Positions 16,513-27,541 of a stretch of 64,000 nucleotides of DNA are shown one piece after another (position 1 is the first letter of the stretch; each line of letters starts with the position of its first letter). The position numbers and the translations under genes are program-made. The notes below the pieces were generated by a model. The model saw nothing but the letters and a program-made list of their open reading frames with translations. It was not told where the DNA came from and searched no databases. Origin of the DNA: Stenotrophomonas sp. VV52 (lineage in GTDB: Bacteria; Pseudomonadota; Gammaproteobacteria; Xanthomonadales; Xanthomonadaceae); NCBI RefSeq assembly GCF_002893095.1, contig NZ_PKQQ01000003.1, forward strand, positions 372,001-436,000, written 5' to 3'.

Positions 16513-18192
16513 TTACGGTCCCCGCCCGCTCCGCCAGATCGAAAACAGGATCCACACCCCGCACAGCCCCGCCCCCACGAACCCCGCCACGCCGAGCGCC
16601 AGCAGCCAGCGACTGGAAAGCCCGCCCACGCTGTGCATCACGATCGACGAGCCAATGATCAGCGCCGCAGTCACGATCCCGACCACCAGCCGGTTCGCCG
16701 CCCGGTTCACCTGCTCCCCAAACCCCTGCAGCGCGGTGGTCTCCACCTTCAACTGCAGGCGCCCGCGGCGCGCCATCTGCACCAGCTGGCGCACGTCGCG
16801 CGGCAGGTCGCCGGCCAGGTCGAGCAGGCCGGCCACGCTGCGCTTGCCGCGCTTGAGCAGCGCGGACGGGGCGAAGCGCTGCCACATCACCCGTTCCAGG
16901 AACGGGCGCGCGGCGGTGGCCATGTCGAACTGCGGGTCGAGCTGGCGGCCCATGCCCTCCAGGGTCAGGAAGGTCTTGATCATCAAGGCGAGGTCGGCCG
17001 GCAGGGTCAGCGCGTACTGGCGCAGGATCTGGGTGATGTTGCCCAGCATCAGGCCCATGTGCAGGTCCTTCAGCGGCACCCCGCGATACTGGTCGACGAA
17101 GGCGCTGATGTCCTGCTGCAGGCGCGATTCGTCCACGTCGCCGCCACCGGACCAGTCCAGCAGCACGTCGGTGACCGCCTCCGGCTCCTGCCCGACCAGC
17201 CCGTGCAGCAGCTGCGCGACCTGGAAGCGGCGCTGTTCGGAGATCGCACCGACCATGCCGAAGTCGATCACGCCGATGCGGCCGTCACGCAGGTAGATGA
17301 TGTTGCCCGGGTGCGGGTCGGCGTGGAAACAGCCGTCCTCCAGCACCATCTTCAGCACGATGCGGGCCCCGGTGCGTGCAAGCCGGACACGGTCGAGACC
17401 GGCGGCATCGACGCCGGCCAGGTCGCGCCCGGGGATGCCGTCGACGAAGTCCTGCACGTTGAGGCTCTCGCAGGTCCACTGCCAATGCACCTTGGGGATC
17501 AGGATGTCGTTGCGGCCGGCGAAGTTGCGCGCGATGCGCTCGGCATTGCGGCATTCGGCGGCGAAATCCAGCTCGCGCCGCAGCGAGACCTGGAACTGCT
17601 GCACCACTTCGGCCGGGCGGTAGCGCTGCAGGTCGGGCAGCCGCGCTTCGACGATGTCCGCCAGCCGTGCCAGCAGGCGCAGGTCGGCTTCGATCACCTC
17701 ACGGATGCCGGGGCGGCGGATCTTCAGCACCACCGCGCTGCCGTCGTGCAGGGTGGCGCGGTGGGCCTGGGCGAGCGACGCGGCCGCCATCGGGGTTTCG
17801 TCCAGCCAGGCGAAGACCTCATGCGCCGGCGCGCCAAGGTCGTGTTCCAGCTGCTCGCGGACCTGCGCATACGGCAAGGCCGGGACCGCGTTCTGCAGCT
17901 CGGAGAACTCGGCGATCCAGTCCGGCGGGAACAGGTCGACGCGGGTGGCCAGGACCTGGCCGAGTTTGACGAAGGTCGGGCCGAGGTCTTCCATCGCCCG
18001 GCGCACGCGGACCGGGGCGGTCATGCGCAGGATCTGCTGGGTGTCGTTCCAGTGCAGCAGCCGGCCGGCGCGTTCGAGCACGTCAGCCAGGCCGATCCGG
18101 CGCACCAGGTCGCCGAAGCCGTAGCGGATCAGGACCGAGGCGATTTCCTGCAGGCGCCCCAGGTCACGGACGGTTCCCAGCGTTTCCCACAT
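16513..18192 (-). CDS. ubiB: UbiB/ABC1 family atypical kinase-like protein
   Basis: A protein of 559 aa with the ABC1/ADCK fold. It has the KxGQ motif (GPTFVKLGQVLATRVDLFP, about 78-96), the A-rich AAASLAQAH loop replacing the Gly-rich loop, VVLKIRRPG (catalytic Lys), HADPHPGNI (catalytic loop) and VIDFGMVG (metal-binding Asp). Two C-terminal membrane helices follow (about 500-550). UbiB supports ubiquinone synthesis, probably by mobilising lipid intermediates. No ubiE or ubiJ is adjacent, so this could be a paralogous ABC1 protein. The ATG at 18192 follows GAGG; an upstream TTG is less likely. Confidence 0.85.
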   Translation of the reverse strand: MWETLGTVRDLGRLQEIASVLIRYGFGDLVRRIGLADVLERAGRLLHWNDTQQILRMTAPVRVRRAMEDLGPTFVKLGQVLATRVDLFPPDWIAEFSELQNAVPALPYAQVREQLEHDLGAPAHEVFAWLDETPMAAASLAQAHRATLHDGSAVVLKIRRPGIREVIEADLRLLARLADIVEARLPDLQRYRPAEVVQQFQVSLRRELDFAAECRNAERIARNFAGRNDILIPKVHWQWTCESLNVQDFVDGIPGRDLAGVDAAGLDRVRLARTGARIVLKMVLEDGCFHADPHPGNIIYLRDGRIGVIDFGMVGAISEQRRFQVAQLLHGLVGQEPEAVTDVLLDWSGGGDVDESRLQQDISAFVDQYRGVPLKDLHMGLMLGNITQILRQYALTLPADLALMIKTFLTLEGMGRQLDPQFDMATAARPFLERVMWQRFAPSALLKRGKRSVAGLLDLAGDLPRDVRQLVQMARRGRLQLKVETTALQGFGEQVNRAANRLVVGIVTAALIIGSSIVMHSVGGLSSRWLLALGVAGFVGAGLCGVWILFSIWRSGRGP

Positions 18193-18228
18193 CGGTGCAC
18201 CCTCGTTCGACAACCCGGGTGAAGGATG

Positions 18229-18729
18229 TCACACCGCCGGGAAAATTCCCGTCAGTGCCTGCAGGACGGTCTGGCGGCGGATCGCGTCGCGGTCGCCGTC
18301 GAACTGGAACAGCTGCGCGCGGGCATAGCCACCGCGCTGCTTCCAGCCGATCCAGACGCTGCCAACCGGCTTGTCCGGGCTGCCGCCGCCGGGGCCGGCA
18401 ATGCCGGTCACGGCGACGGCCATGCCGGCGCCGGAATTGACCAGCGCGCCGGAAACCATTTCAAGCACGGTCTCGCGGCTGACCGCGCCGAATTGTTCGA
18501 GGGTCTGCGCACGCACGCCGAGCAGTCGCTGCTTGGCCTCGTAGCTGTAGACCACCATGCCGCAGTCGAAGAACGCCGAGGAGCCGGCGATGTCGGTCAT
18601 CGCCTTGGCGATCCAGCCGCCACTGCAGCTTTCAGCGGTGACCAGTTGGAGCGAGGCCTGCTGCAGGCGCTGACCGACCTCGCGCGCGAGGTCGGAAAGC
18701 TGCGCGTCGGTGGGAACCGAAGTCACCAT
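18229..18729 (-). CDS. pncC: Nicotinamide-nucleotide amidase (CinA C-terminal domain protein)
   Basis: A stand-alone CinA C-terminal domain of 166 aa that deamidates NMN to NaMN in the pyridine nucleotide cycle. Hallmarks are LVTAESCSGGWIAKAMTD (catalytic Ser region near residue 33), VVYSYEAKQRLLGV and AVTGIAGPGGGSPDKPVG. Its ATG overlaps the hflX stop by 7 bases (ATGGTGA), so the two are coupled. The neighbourhood of a cinA-type gene upstream of recA is widespread, although here ubiB and lexA intervene. Confidence 0.93.
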   Translation of the reverse strand: MVTSVPTDAQLSDLAREVGQRLQQASLQLVTAESCSGGWIAKAMTDIAGSSAFFDCGMVVYSYEAKQRLLGVRAQTLEQFGAVSRETVLEMVSGALVNSGAGMAVAVTGIAGPGGGSPDKPVGSVWIGWKQRGGYARAQLFQFDGDRDAIRRQTVLQALTGIFPAV

Positions 18730-20033
18730 TCAGGCACCTTTTCCGGCAACATCGCACGGATCGGCGCACCGTCATCGCCTGCGGCCAGCTTCTCGGCTTC
18801 GGCGATCGGAATCTCGACCTGCAGCAGCCAGCCGTCCTCGTCGGCGGTTTCGCCACGCACCACTTCCAGCTGGTGCAGGCGCGAGCGCAGGCGGCCGGCC
18901 GACGGCGGCAGGCGCAGGTCGCCGCTGACGTGCTGCAGGCCCAGGCGCTTGCCCAGCACCGACAGCAGCAGGTCCAGGCCGAGGCCATCGCGCGCCGAGA
19001 TCCAGACGCGTTCGCGGCGCGCGGTATCGGGAATGCCGTCCTGGCCGTCGTGGCGGACTTCGCTGCCCTCGATCCGGTCGATCTTGTTGAACACCAGCAT
19101 CTGCGGCAGTTCGCCCGCGCCGACTTCGTTCAGCACTTCATCGACCTGGGCGATGCGCTCCTCGCGATGCGGATCGGCGGCGTCGACCAGGTGCAGCAGG
19201 AAGTCGGCCTCGCGCGCTTCGCTCAGGGTCGCGCGGAACGCGGCCACCAGCTCGTGCGGCAGGTCGCGGACGAACCCGACGGTATCGGCCAGCACCACGT
19301 TGCCGCCCGGCACCGCGATGCGACGCACGGTCGGGTCCAGGGTGGCGAACAGCTTGTCGGCCGCATACGCCTCGGCGCCGGTCAGCGCGTTGAACAGGGT
19401 CGACTTGCCGGCATTGGTGTACCCCACCAGCGCCACGCGAGGCAGTTCGCTGCGCACGCGGGCGCGGCGCATCTGGGTGCGCTGCACTTCGACCTTTTCC
19501 AGTCGCTTCTGCAGCCGTTCGACCCGCTTCTGCAGCAGGCGGCGGTCGGTTTCCAGCTGGGTTTCACCCGGCCCGCGCAGGCCGATGGAACCGCCGCGCT
19601 GGCGCTCCAGGTGGGTCCAGCCGCGGATCAGCCGCGTGGACATGTGGCGCAGCTGCGCCAGTTCCACCTGCAGCTTGCCTTCGTGGCTGTGCGCACGCTG
19701 GGCGAAGATGTCCAGGATCAGGCCGGTGCGGTCGATCACCCGGCGCTCCAGGAACTTCTCCAGGTTGCGCTCCTGCGACGGCGACAGGGCATGGTTGACC
19801 AGCACCAGGTCGGCGCCGGTGGCCTCGGCGGCCGCCTTGATCTCGTCCAGCTTGCCGGTGCCGATCAGGATCGACGCGTTGGGACGGTCGATCCGCGCGG
19901 TCAGGGTGGCCGCGATGCTGGCCCCGGCCGAACGGGCCAGGTCGGTGAATTCCTCCAGCACGTCTTCTTCCAGCCGGCCGGAGTGCGGCTGGATCAGGAG
20001 CGCGTGTTCGCCTCGCTTGGAACGGTCAAACAC
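18723..20033 (-). CDS. hflX: Ribosome-associated GTPase HflX
   Basis: A protein of 436 aa with an N-terminal HflX domain (to about 180, ILIGTGKLDEI, DRTGLILDIFAQRA), a coiled-coil linker (RRLLQKRVERLQKRLEKVE) and a GTPase domain with G1 GYTNAGKST, G3 DTVG and G4 NKID. HflX splits stalled or heat-damaged 70S ribosomes. The start is a GTG at 20033, 23 bp after hfq on the same strand, the usual hfq-hflX order. Confidence 0.96.
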   Translation of the reverse strand: MFDRSKRGEHALLIQPHSGRLEEDVLEEFTDLARSAGASIAATLTARIDRPNASILIGTGKLDEIKAAAEATGADLVLVNHALSPSQERNLEKFLERRVIDRTGLILDIFAQRAHSHEGKLQVELAQLRHMSTRLIRGWTHLERQRGGSIGLRGPGETQLETDRRLLQKRVERLQKRLEKVEVQRTQMRRARVRSELPRVALVGYTNAGKSTLFNALTGAEAYAADKLFATLDPTVRRIAVPGGNVVLADTVGFVRDLPHELVAAFRATLSEAREADFLLHLVDAADPHREERIAQVDEVLNEVGAGELPQMLVFNKIDRIEGSEVRHDGQDGIPDTARRERVWISARDGLGLDLLLSVLGKRLGLQHVSGDLRLPPSAGRLRSRLHQLEVVRGETADEDGWLLQVEIPIAEAEKLAAGDDGAPIRAMLPEKVPEW

Positions 20034-20056
20034 GCGCGTCTCCGCAGTGACTTACT

Positions 20057-20341
20057 TCATTCAACGTCGTCTTCTTCCTGGGCGCCGTCAGCGCCACCTT
20101 CATTGGACTGCACATAGCCGCCACCGGGACCGACCCGGACATTGCGTGCCGGCACCACGGTCGAAATGGCGTGCTTGTACACCATCTGGCTGACCGTATT
20201 GCGCAGCAGGACAACGAACTGGTCGAACGATTCGATCGTTCCCTGCAACTTGATGCCATTCACCAGATACACCGACACCGGCACGCGTTCGCGCCGAAGT
20301 GCATTCAGAAACGGATCCTGCAGCGATTGCCCCTTGGACAT
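20057..20341 (-). CDS. hfq: RNA chaperone Hfq
   Basis: An Sm-like hexameric protein of 94 aa that pairs small RNAs with mRNAs. Sm1 ([24 protein letters not shown]) and Sm2 ([10 protein letters not shown]) are intact, followed by a Gly/Asp/Glu-rich disordered tail ending EEDDVE. The ATG at 20341 follows GAGGAG. It lies between miaA and hflX, the classical miaA-hfq-hflX order. Confidence 0.98.
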   Translation of the reverse strand: MSKGQSLQDPFLNALRRERVPVSVYLVNGIKLQGTIESFDQFVVLLRNTVSQMVYKHAISTVVPARNVRVGPGGGYVQSNEGGADGAQEEDDVE

Positions 20342-20443
20342 TGCACACTCCTCATTATTGTTTTTATGGTCTTCCGGCAACTGCCACGGCCCCCGCCACC
20401 GGAATCTCCGATGGTACACGGGCTCGGGACCGGACGCTGTGGC

Positions 20444-21397
20444 TCAGCGGCCCACAAAGGCCGAAACGGCGTCCGTCAGGGAAGCCTGATCCATATGGGG
20501 GTCGAACCAGCGCGCATCAAGCTCGCCGCGCAGCCAGGTGAGCTGGCGCTTGGCCAGCTGCCGGGTGGCGTAAATGCCCCGGTCGCGGAGTTCGGCGGCA
20601 CTGCCCTGCCCGTCCAGGAACTCCCAGGCCTGGCGGTAGCCGACCGCGCGCACCGCCGGCAGGTCCAGCGGCGCGGCCACCGCCGCCATCGCCGGCAGCG
20701 CGCGCAGGGCGCGCACTTCGTCCAGGAAGCCCTGTTCGAGCATGCGGTCGAAGCGGGTTTCAATCCGCTGGTGCAGCACGCTGCGTTCGCGCGGGGCCAG
20801 CACCAGCTTCAGGCAGCGCACCGGCAGCCGGTCCACGCCGGGCGCCTTCTGCCAATCGGTGATGGCGCGACCGGTCAGGCGGTACACCTCCAGCGCCCGC
20901 TGGATGCGCTGCGGGTCGGTGGCGTGGATGCGCGCGCCGGCGGCCGGGTCGACCGCCGCCAGCTGCGCGTGCAGCGCCGGCCAGCCCAGTACGGCAGCCT
21001 CGGCGGAGATCGCCGCACGGATCGCCGGGTCGGCCGGGGGCATCGGCGACAGCCCCTGCAGCAGCGCGCGGAAATACAGCCCGGTGCCGCCGGCCAGGAT
21101 CGGCATGCGCCCCCGCGCGACGATGTCAGCCACCGCACGCGCGGCGTCGGCGGCGAACTCGGCCGCTGAATAGGTCTGCCAGGGATCGCGCAGGTCGAGC
21201 AGGTGGTGCGGGGCCTGCGCGCGTTCGGCGGCGTCGGGCTTGGCCGAGCCGATATCCAGCCCGCGGTAGACCAGCGCCGAATCGACGCTGACGATCTCGC
21301 CGCCCAGTTGCCGGGCCAGGGCGATGGCGGTGGCGGTCTTGCCCGACGCGGTCGGGCCCATCACCGCGATCGCCAGCGGGCGCTGGTCGGCGCCCAT
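20444..21397 (-). CDS. miaA: tRNA dimethylallyltransferase
   Basis: An enzyme of 317 aa that adds the isopentenyl group to A37 of tRNAs reading UNN codons. It shows the P-loop GPTASGKT at 14-21, [17 protein letters not shown], and [13 protein letters not shown]. The ATG at 21397 overlaps the folP stop (TGATG). The hfq gene follows about 100 bp downstream with its own upstream region. Confidence 0.97.
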   Translation of the reverse strand: MGADQRPLAIAVMGPTASGKTATAIALARQLGGEIVSVDSALVYRGLDIGSAKPDAAERAQAPHHLLDLRDPWQTYSAAEFAADAARAVADIVARGRMPILAGGTGLYFRALLQGLSPMPPADPAIRAAISAEAAVLGWPALHAQLAAVDPAAGARIHATDPQRIQRALEVYRLTGRAITDWQKAPGVDRLPVRCLKLVLAPRERSVLHQRIETRFDRMLEQGFLDEVRALRALPAMAAVAAPLDLPAVRAVGYRQAWEFLDGQGSAAELRDRGIYATRQLAKRQLTWLRGELDARWFDPHMDQASLTDAVSAFVGR

Positions 21398-22296
21398 CAG
21401 TCCTCGTCCGGCCAGCGCGGCATGGCCGGGGCAGCGTCCACGCGCGGCATCGGCACCGCGTCGACCGCCGCCCACACCTTGAGCGCGTCGACGGTGGCGG
21501 CCACGTCATGTACGCGCAGGATGCGCGCGCCGCGCTGGGCGGCGATCAGATGCGCGGCCACCGAACCGGCCACGCGTTCGCGCGGGACGTCGCGCCCGGT
21601 CAGCTCGCCGATGCTGCGCTTGCGCGACAGTCCGGCCAGCATCGGGAGGCCCAGCTCGAGGAAGCGTTCCGACCGCGCCAGCAGGATCATGTTGTGGTCG
21701 GTTGTCTTGCCGAAACCGAAGCCCAGGTCGATCACCAGGTTCTTCTTGGCGATGCCGGCCATTTCGGCCGAGAAGATGCGGTCGGCCAGGAAGCGGTGCA
21801 CCTCGGCGACCACGTCGTCGTAGTGCGGGGTGTCCTGCATGCTGCCGGGCTCGCCCTGCATGTGCATCAGCACTACCGGCACGCCGAGTTCGGCCGCGGC
21901 CGCGGGCGCACCGTCCTGGCGCAGCGCGTGGATGTCGTTGATCATCCCGGCACCGGCAGCCACCGCCGCGCGCATGACCTCGGGCTTGAAGGTGTCGATG
22001 CTGATCGGCACTGTGACCTGCCGCGCGAGCTGCTCGATCACCGGAACGACGCGGCGCAGCTCTTCCTCCAGCGGGACCGGTGCGCTGCCCGGGCGGGTCG
22101 ACTCGCCGCCGATGTCGAGCAGGTCGGCGCCTTCGGCGACCAGCTGCAGGCCGTGCGCGACCGCCGCCTCCACCGTGTCGTGCGCGCCGCCGTCAGAGAA
22201 GGAATCCGGGGTGACGTTGACGATGCCCATCACGCGCGGGCGGTCCAGCCGCAGCACGCGGCCGCCGCAGTCAAGCTGGGGAGAAGTGTCGAACAT
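21397..22296 (-). CDS. folP: Dihydropteroate synthase
   Basis: A TIM-barrel enzyme of 299 aa that joins p-aminobenzoate to dihydropterin pyrophosphate and is the sulphonamide target. Visible motifs are [48 protein letters not shown] and [13 protein letters not shown] [11 protein letters not shown]. Its stop overlaps the miaA start, so the two are coupled. Confidence 0.97.
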   Translation of the reverse strand: MFDTSPQLDCGGRVLRLDRPRVMGIVNVTPDSFSDGGAHDTVEAAVAHGLQLVAEGADLLDIGGESTRPGSAPVPLEEELRRVVPVIEQLARQVTVPISIDTFKPEVMRAAVAAGAGMINDIHALRQDGAPAAAAELGVPVVLMHMQGEPGSMQDTPHYDDVVAEVHRFLADRIFSAEMAGIAKKNLVIDLGFGFGKTTDHNMILLARSERFLELGLPMLAGLSRKRSIGELTGRDVPRERVAGSVAAHLIAAQRGARILRVHDVAATVDALKVWAAVDAVPMPRVDAAPAMPRWPDED

Positions 22297-22346
22297 GGGC
22301 CATCCAGGAAGTGCGCAGGCACGTAGTTTACGCACGCTGCGCGGCG

Positions 22347-22526
22347 TCAACGCCGGCGCTTGCGGTCCAGGTACAGGGTCTTGCCCACGCTCAACACAAT
22401 ACCGAGCACGATGCCGGCGACGCCGCCGAGGAAGTAGTTGCCGCTGATCAGGCCGACGGCGGCGCCGACCACCGTGGCGATCACGATTTCGGTGGTGTGG
22501 GAGACCGGGGGCGGTGGGGTGGACAT
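22347..22526 (-). CDS. Small two-helix membrane protein of unknown function
   Basis: A protein of 59 aa beginning MSTPPPPVSHTTE, with two hydrophobic Gly/Val/Ile-rich stretches (about 14-28 and 32-48) separated by SGNYFLGG, and a basic tail LDRKRRR. This predicts a helical hairpin with a cytoplasmic C-terminus. GGAG lies before the ATG at 22526. It stands alone between ftsH and folP on the same strand. I do not recognise the family; glycine-zipper stress proteins look similar. Confidence 0.75.
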   Translation of the reverse strand: MSTPPPPVSHTTEIVIATVVGAAVGLISGNYFLGGVAGIVLGIVLSVGKTLYLDRKRRR

Positions 22527-22592
22527 CTCGAACTCCGGAACAACGCGCAGGCAGGAGCCCCATTGTCGCCCGGAACGACACCCCGGAAACGA

Positions 22593-22618
22593 CGAAGGCC
22601 GGGTTGCCCCGGCCTTCG
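22593..22618. terminator. Probable terminator after ftsH
   Basis: A stem GAAGGCCGG / CCGGCCTTC directly follows the ftsH stop on the minus strand. The T tract is poor (GTCGTTTCC), so it may only partly terminate. Confidence 0.6.
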
Positions 22619-22636
22619 CGCGTCATCGGTTCATCG

Positions 22637-24583
<1,947 letters not shown>

Positions 24584-24630
24584 TGGCTCCGGTGTTCCTC
24601 TAATGCCTGACGCTATTGGTATGGTTGAGC

Positions 24631-25263
24631 TTACTTGATCTGGGCGCGTTTGCCCTGCCCCAGGGCGTACACCTCGGGCGAGCGCTTACGGGAGGCTTCA
24701 GGCTTGCGGATCACGACCTTGTCGAACCGGCGCCGCATCTCGCGCACGTAGTCGTCAAAGCCCACGCCCTGGAACAGCTTGATCAGGAACGCGCCACCCG
24801 GCTTGAGATGGTTGTCGGAAAACTCCATCGCCAGCTCGGCCAGGTGCATCATCCGCGGCTGGTCGACCGCGTCCACTCCACTCTTATTGGGGGCCATATC
24901 CGAGAGCACAAGGTCTACCGGGGTGTCCCCGAGCATGGCTTCAAACTGCGATAGGACGGCCTGCTCCCTGAAGTCGCCGTGAAGGAACTCGACTCCGGCC
25001 AGCGGCGGCATCTCCAGGATGTCCAGCGCGAGTACCCGACCGGTGGCGCCGATCTGGCGCCGCACCTGCTGCGACCAGCCGCCCGGGGCGGCGCCCAGGT
25101 CGACCACCACCATGTGCGGCTTCAGCAGCCGGTCGCGCTCGAGCAGCTCCTCCAGCTTGTAGGCCGCGCGCGAGCGCATGCCTTCGGCCTGGGCCTTCTT
25201 CACGAAGGGATCGGCGAAGTGCTCTTTCAACCAGCGTTGACTGCTTTTGCTGCGGGAAGCCAT
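24631..25263 (-). CDS. rlmE: 23S rRNA 2'-O-ribose U2552 methyltransferase
   Basis: A Rossmann-fold SAM enzyme of 210 aa (RrmJ/FtsJ) that acts on the 50S subunit. It has the SAM motif [12 protein letters not shown] and the K-D-K-E catalytic tetrad: K in [10 protein letters not shown] in [11 protein letters not shown] in FLIKLFQG and E in the C-terminal strand near [10 protein letters not shown]. It is divergent from yhbY, the same gene pair as in E. coli. Confidence 0.97.
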   Translation of the reverse strand: MASRSKSSQRWLKEHFADPFVKKAQAEGMRSRAAYKLEELLERDRLLKPHMVVVDLGAAPGGWSQQVRRQIGATGRVLALDILEMPPLAGVEFLHGDFREQAVLSQFEAMLGDTPVDLVLSDMAPNKSGVDAVDQPRMMHLAELAMEFSDNHLKPGGAFLIKLFQGVGFDDYVREMRRRFDKVVIRKPEASRKRSPEVYALGQGKRAQIK

Positions 25264-25328
25264 TGGAAATAGGGCCGGACGGGGTGGTCATGATACCCTG
25301 ATCGCCCCAGTTAACCGCTTGTTCCTGA

Positions 25329-25634
25329 ATGTCTACCCAGCTCACCTCCTCCCAGACCCGCTTCCTCCGCGGCCAGGCCCATGACCTGAAAGCCCTGCTG
25401 CAGATCGGGGGCAAGGGGATCACGCCGGCCTTCCTGGCCGAGCTGAACGAGGTGCTGGAACGCCATGAACTGGTCAAGGTCAAGGTCGGCGCGGAAGACC
25501 GCGATACCCGTGACGCGATGATCGCCGAGCTGGTCCAGGCCACCGAAAGCGCGCTGGTGCAGCGCATCGGCCATACCGCCGTGCTGTACCGCCCGAGCAA
25601 GGAACAGCGCCAGATCGTGCTGCCGCGCGGCTGA
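25329..25634 (+). CDS. yhbY: YhbY-type CRM-domain RNA-binding protein
   Basis: A single CRS1-YhbY (CRM) domain of 101 aa with LRGQAHDLKALLQIGGKG (the GxxG-type loop) and a C-terminal VLYRPS. YhbY associates with pre-50S ribosomal particles in E. coli. It is divergent from rlmE. The next gene begins 7 bases after its stop. Confidence 0.95.
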   Translation: MSTQLTSSQTRFLRGQAHDLKALLQIGGKGITPAFLAELNEVLERHELVKVKVGAEDRDTRDAMIAELVQATESALVQRIGHTAVLYRPSKEQRQIVLPRG

Positions 25635-25641
25635 GCCCGGC

Positions 25642-26037
25642 ATGCAACTGCACCACGAAATCCCGGATTATGCCTACGCGTTCCGCGCTGTCGGCAGCAG
25701 TTCGGTGGTCATCGAGGACCGCGAGCAGGTCCGCACCCGCGAGCTGGGCCAGAGCTTCATCCTGACCCCGCATACGCTGGTGGAAACCTGGCCGGTGGCG
25801 GCCAGTGCCAATGCGCTGGTCCCGGAGGACCTGGCGCCGGTGCTGGCGCTTGAGCCGGAGCTGGTGATCCTTGGAACCGGGGCGACCCAGCAGTTCCCGT
25901 CCGCGGCGGTGCTGGGCGCGTGCCTGACCCGTGGCATCGGCCTGGAAGTGATGACCAATGCGGCCGCTGCCCGCACCTTCAACCTGCTGGCCAGCGAAGG
26001 CCGGAAAGTGGCCGCGGCGATCCTGCTGGCCGGCTGA
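25642..26037 (+). CDS. Mth938-like (DUF498/NDUFAF3-type) domain protein
   Basis: A small alpha/beta protein of 131 aa with LILGTG-like LVILGTGATQQFP and GIGLEVMTNAAAARTFN, both characteristic of the Mth938 family. The eukaryotic member NDUFAF3 helps assemble complex I; the bacterial role is unknown. It forms an operon with yhbY and ends before a bidirectional terminator. Confidence 0.88.
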   Translation: MQLHHEIPDYAYAFRAVGSSSVVIEDREQVRTRELGQSFILTPHTLVETWPVAASANALVPEDLAPVLALEPELVILGTGATQQFPSAAVLGACLTRGIGLEVMTNAAAARTFNLLASEGRKVAAAILLAG

Positions 26038-26056
26038 AAATAGGTGATTTCGTTCA

Positions 26057-26083
26057 GAAAAGGCTGCCGATGGCAGCCTTTTT
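26057..26083. terminator. Bidirectional terminator between the Mth938-like gene and nlpD
   Basis: AAAAGGCTGCC / GGCAGCCTTTTT with a GAT loop lies between two convergent genes, with A and T tracts on both sides. Confidence 0.9.
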
Positions 26084-26102
26084 GATGTCTGGTCGGCGGT
26101 TC

Positions 26103-26121
26103 AGCCACGCAGGGCGTGGCT
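26103..26121. repeat. Short REP palindrome, AGCCACGCAGGGCGTGGCT type
   Basis: Identical 19-nt core to the palindromes in 7507-7531 and at 29735, located at the 3' end of nlpD. Confidence 0.7.
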
Positions 26122-26134
26122 GCGCCCACCGCCA

Positions 26135-26911
26135 TTACCTCGGCGGCAGATACAGCAGCGGGTCCACCGGCTTGCCGTTGTAGCGGATCTCGAAGTGCAG
26201 CATGTCGCGGGTGGTGCCGGTGCGGCCCATTTCTGCGATCTGCTCGCCAGCCTTGACGCTCTGGCCTTCGTTGACCAGGCGCTTGCGGTTGTGGCCGTAG
26301 GCCGACAGCCACTGGTCGTTGTGCTTGACGATGATCAGCTCGCCGAACCCGACCAGGCCGGCACCGGAGTACACCACCACACCGGCAGCGGTCGCCCGCA
26401 CCGGCTGGCCGCTGCTGCCGGCGATGTCCACGCCCTGCTTGGTGACGTCGGCACCGACGAAACGGCCGACCAGCGCGCCATCGGCCGGCCAGCGCCAGCC
26501 GATGTTGCTCTTGATCGCGGTGGTCGGCGACGGCGTGGGTGCCGGCGCCGGGGTGCTGGCATTGCCCGGGCGCGGCGCGGTGACCACGGTGGTCGGCGCG
26601 CGGCCGGGGCTGCCGCCCGGGTACAGGCGCAGGCTCTGGCCCGGGTAGATGGTGTACGGCTCGGCCAGCCCGTTCCAGGCGGCCAGGTCGCGCGGGGTGA
26701 TGTTGTGGATGCGTGCCAGCGCGTACAGCGTGTCGCCCCGGCGCACCACGGCGGTCTGGCCGGGCTTGGCCACCGAGGTCTGGGGGGTGCTGTGCGCGGT
26801 GCGGCCACCGGAGGGCTTGACCACGGTGGCGGTGCCGCAGGCGCTCAGCGTGGACACCACCAGCAGCAGCGCGGCCAGGCGCGCGCTTCCGTTCAAACGA
26901 TCAGCACTCAT
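26135..26911 (-). CDS. nlpD: NlpD-type LysM/LytM lipoprotein, murein hydrolase activator
   Basis: A protein of 258 aa with signal peptide and lipobox (VVSTLSAC), a LysM peptidoglycan-binding domain (about 58-102, VRRGDTLYALARIHNI), a Pro/Thr linker and a LytM/M23 domain (about 145-255). The first metal-ligand His of active M23 peptidases is replaced (TKQGVDIAG) and the HxH motif is LHF, as in E. coli NlpD, so it should activate amidases and not cut peptidoglycan itself. Its ATG overlaps the previous stop (ATGA). The rpoS gene that usually follows nlpD is absent, in line with xanthomonads lacking RpoS. Confidence 0.92.
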   Translation of the reverse strand: MSADRLNGSARLAALLLVVSTLSACGTATVVKPSGGRTAHSTPQTSVAKPGQTAVVRRGDTLYALARIHNITPRDLAAWNGLAEPYTIYPGQSLRLYPGGSPGRAPTTVVTAPRPGNASTPAPAPTPSPTTAIKSNIGWRWPADGALVGRFVGADVTKQGVDIAGSSGQPVRATAAGVVVYSGAGLVGFGELIIVKHNDQWLSAYGHNRKRLVNEGQSVKAGEQIAEMGRTGTTRDMLHFEIRYNGKPVDPLLYLPPR

Positions 26912-27522
26912 GCGAACTTCGACCTCCATACAAGCCAGGCCACCAGACCGACCACCAGTACGGTGGCGATCCAGCCCAGCGGTTCAATCCAGCGCCGCAG
27001 CGCGGCTTCGGCACGCGCGCCGCCGATGCGGATCACCGCAGCCAGCACGTACACGCGCTTGCCGCGACCGATCAGCATGCTCAGGAAATACTGCGGCAGC
27101 GGCACGCCGACGATACCCGATGCCCAGGTGAAGACCTTCATCGGGATCGGCATGAAGCCGCCCAGCACCAGGAAAGTGAACACCGCCCACGGCGACTCGG
27201 TCATCTTGGCCTGCACGATGGCGATGCCGCCTTCGATGCTGGTCAGCATGCCCATCGCCGCGAACAACGGCTTGACCGCTTCAAAGGCGTAGTGGCCCAG
27301 CGCGTAGCCGACCAGCGCACCGACCATCGAGCCGGCCAGGCTGAGCGTGGCGAACCACCAGCCGCGCTTGGGCTGTGCCACGCACATCGGTGCCAGCATC
27401 ACTTCGGGCATCACCGGGAAGATGATCGCCTCGATGAAGCTCAGTACCGTCAGGTAGGTCGGGGCGCGCTCGTGCGCGGCCCACTTCATTGCCCGCTCGT
27501 ACAGCGGACCGAAAATCTTCAT
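26908..27522 (-). CDS. YqaA/DedA-like membrane protein
   Basis: An integral membrane protein of 204 aa with about five hydrophobic segments, a FIEAIIFPVMPEV loop and the GGFMPIPMKVFTWASGIVG motif that relates it to the SNARE-associated/DedA (YqaA) family of putative lipid-flipping or transport proteins. It sits between pcm and nlpD with a 4-bp overlap to nlpD. The ATG at 27522 fits the family start, and the Cys/Arg-rich residues upstream were excluded. Confidence 0.88.
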   Translation of the reverse strand: MKIFGPLYERAMKWAAHERAPTYLTVLSFIEAIIFPVMPEVMLAPMCVAQPKRGWWFATLSLAGSMVGALVGYALGHYAFEAVKPLFAAMGMLTSIEGGIAIVQAKMTESPWAVFTFLVLGGFMPIPMKVFTWASGIVGVPLPQYFLSMLIGRGKRVYVLAAVIRIGGARAEAALRRWIEPLGWIATVLVVGLVAWLVWRSKFA

Positions 27523-27541
27523 GACGCAACGCTCCTTGGAA

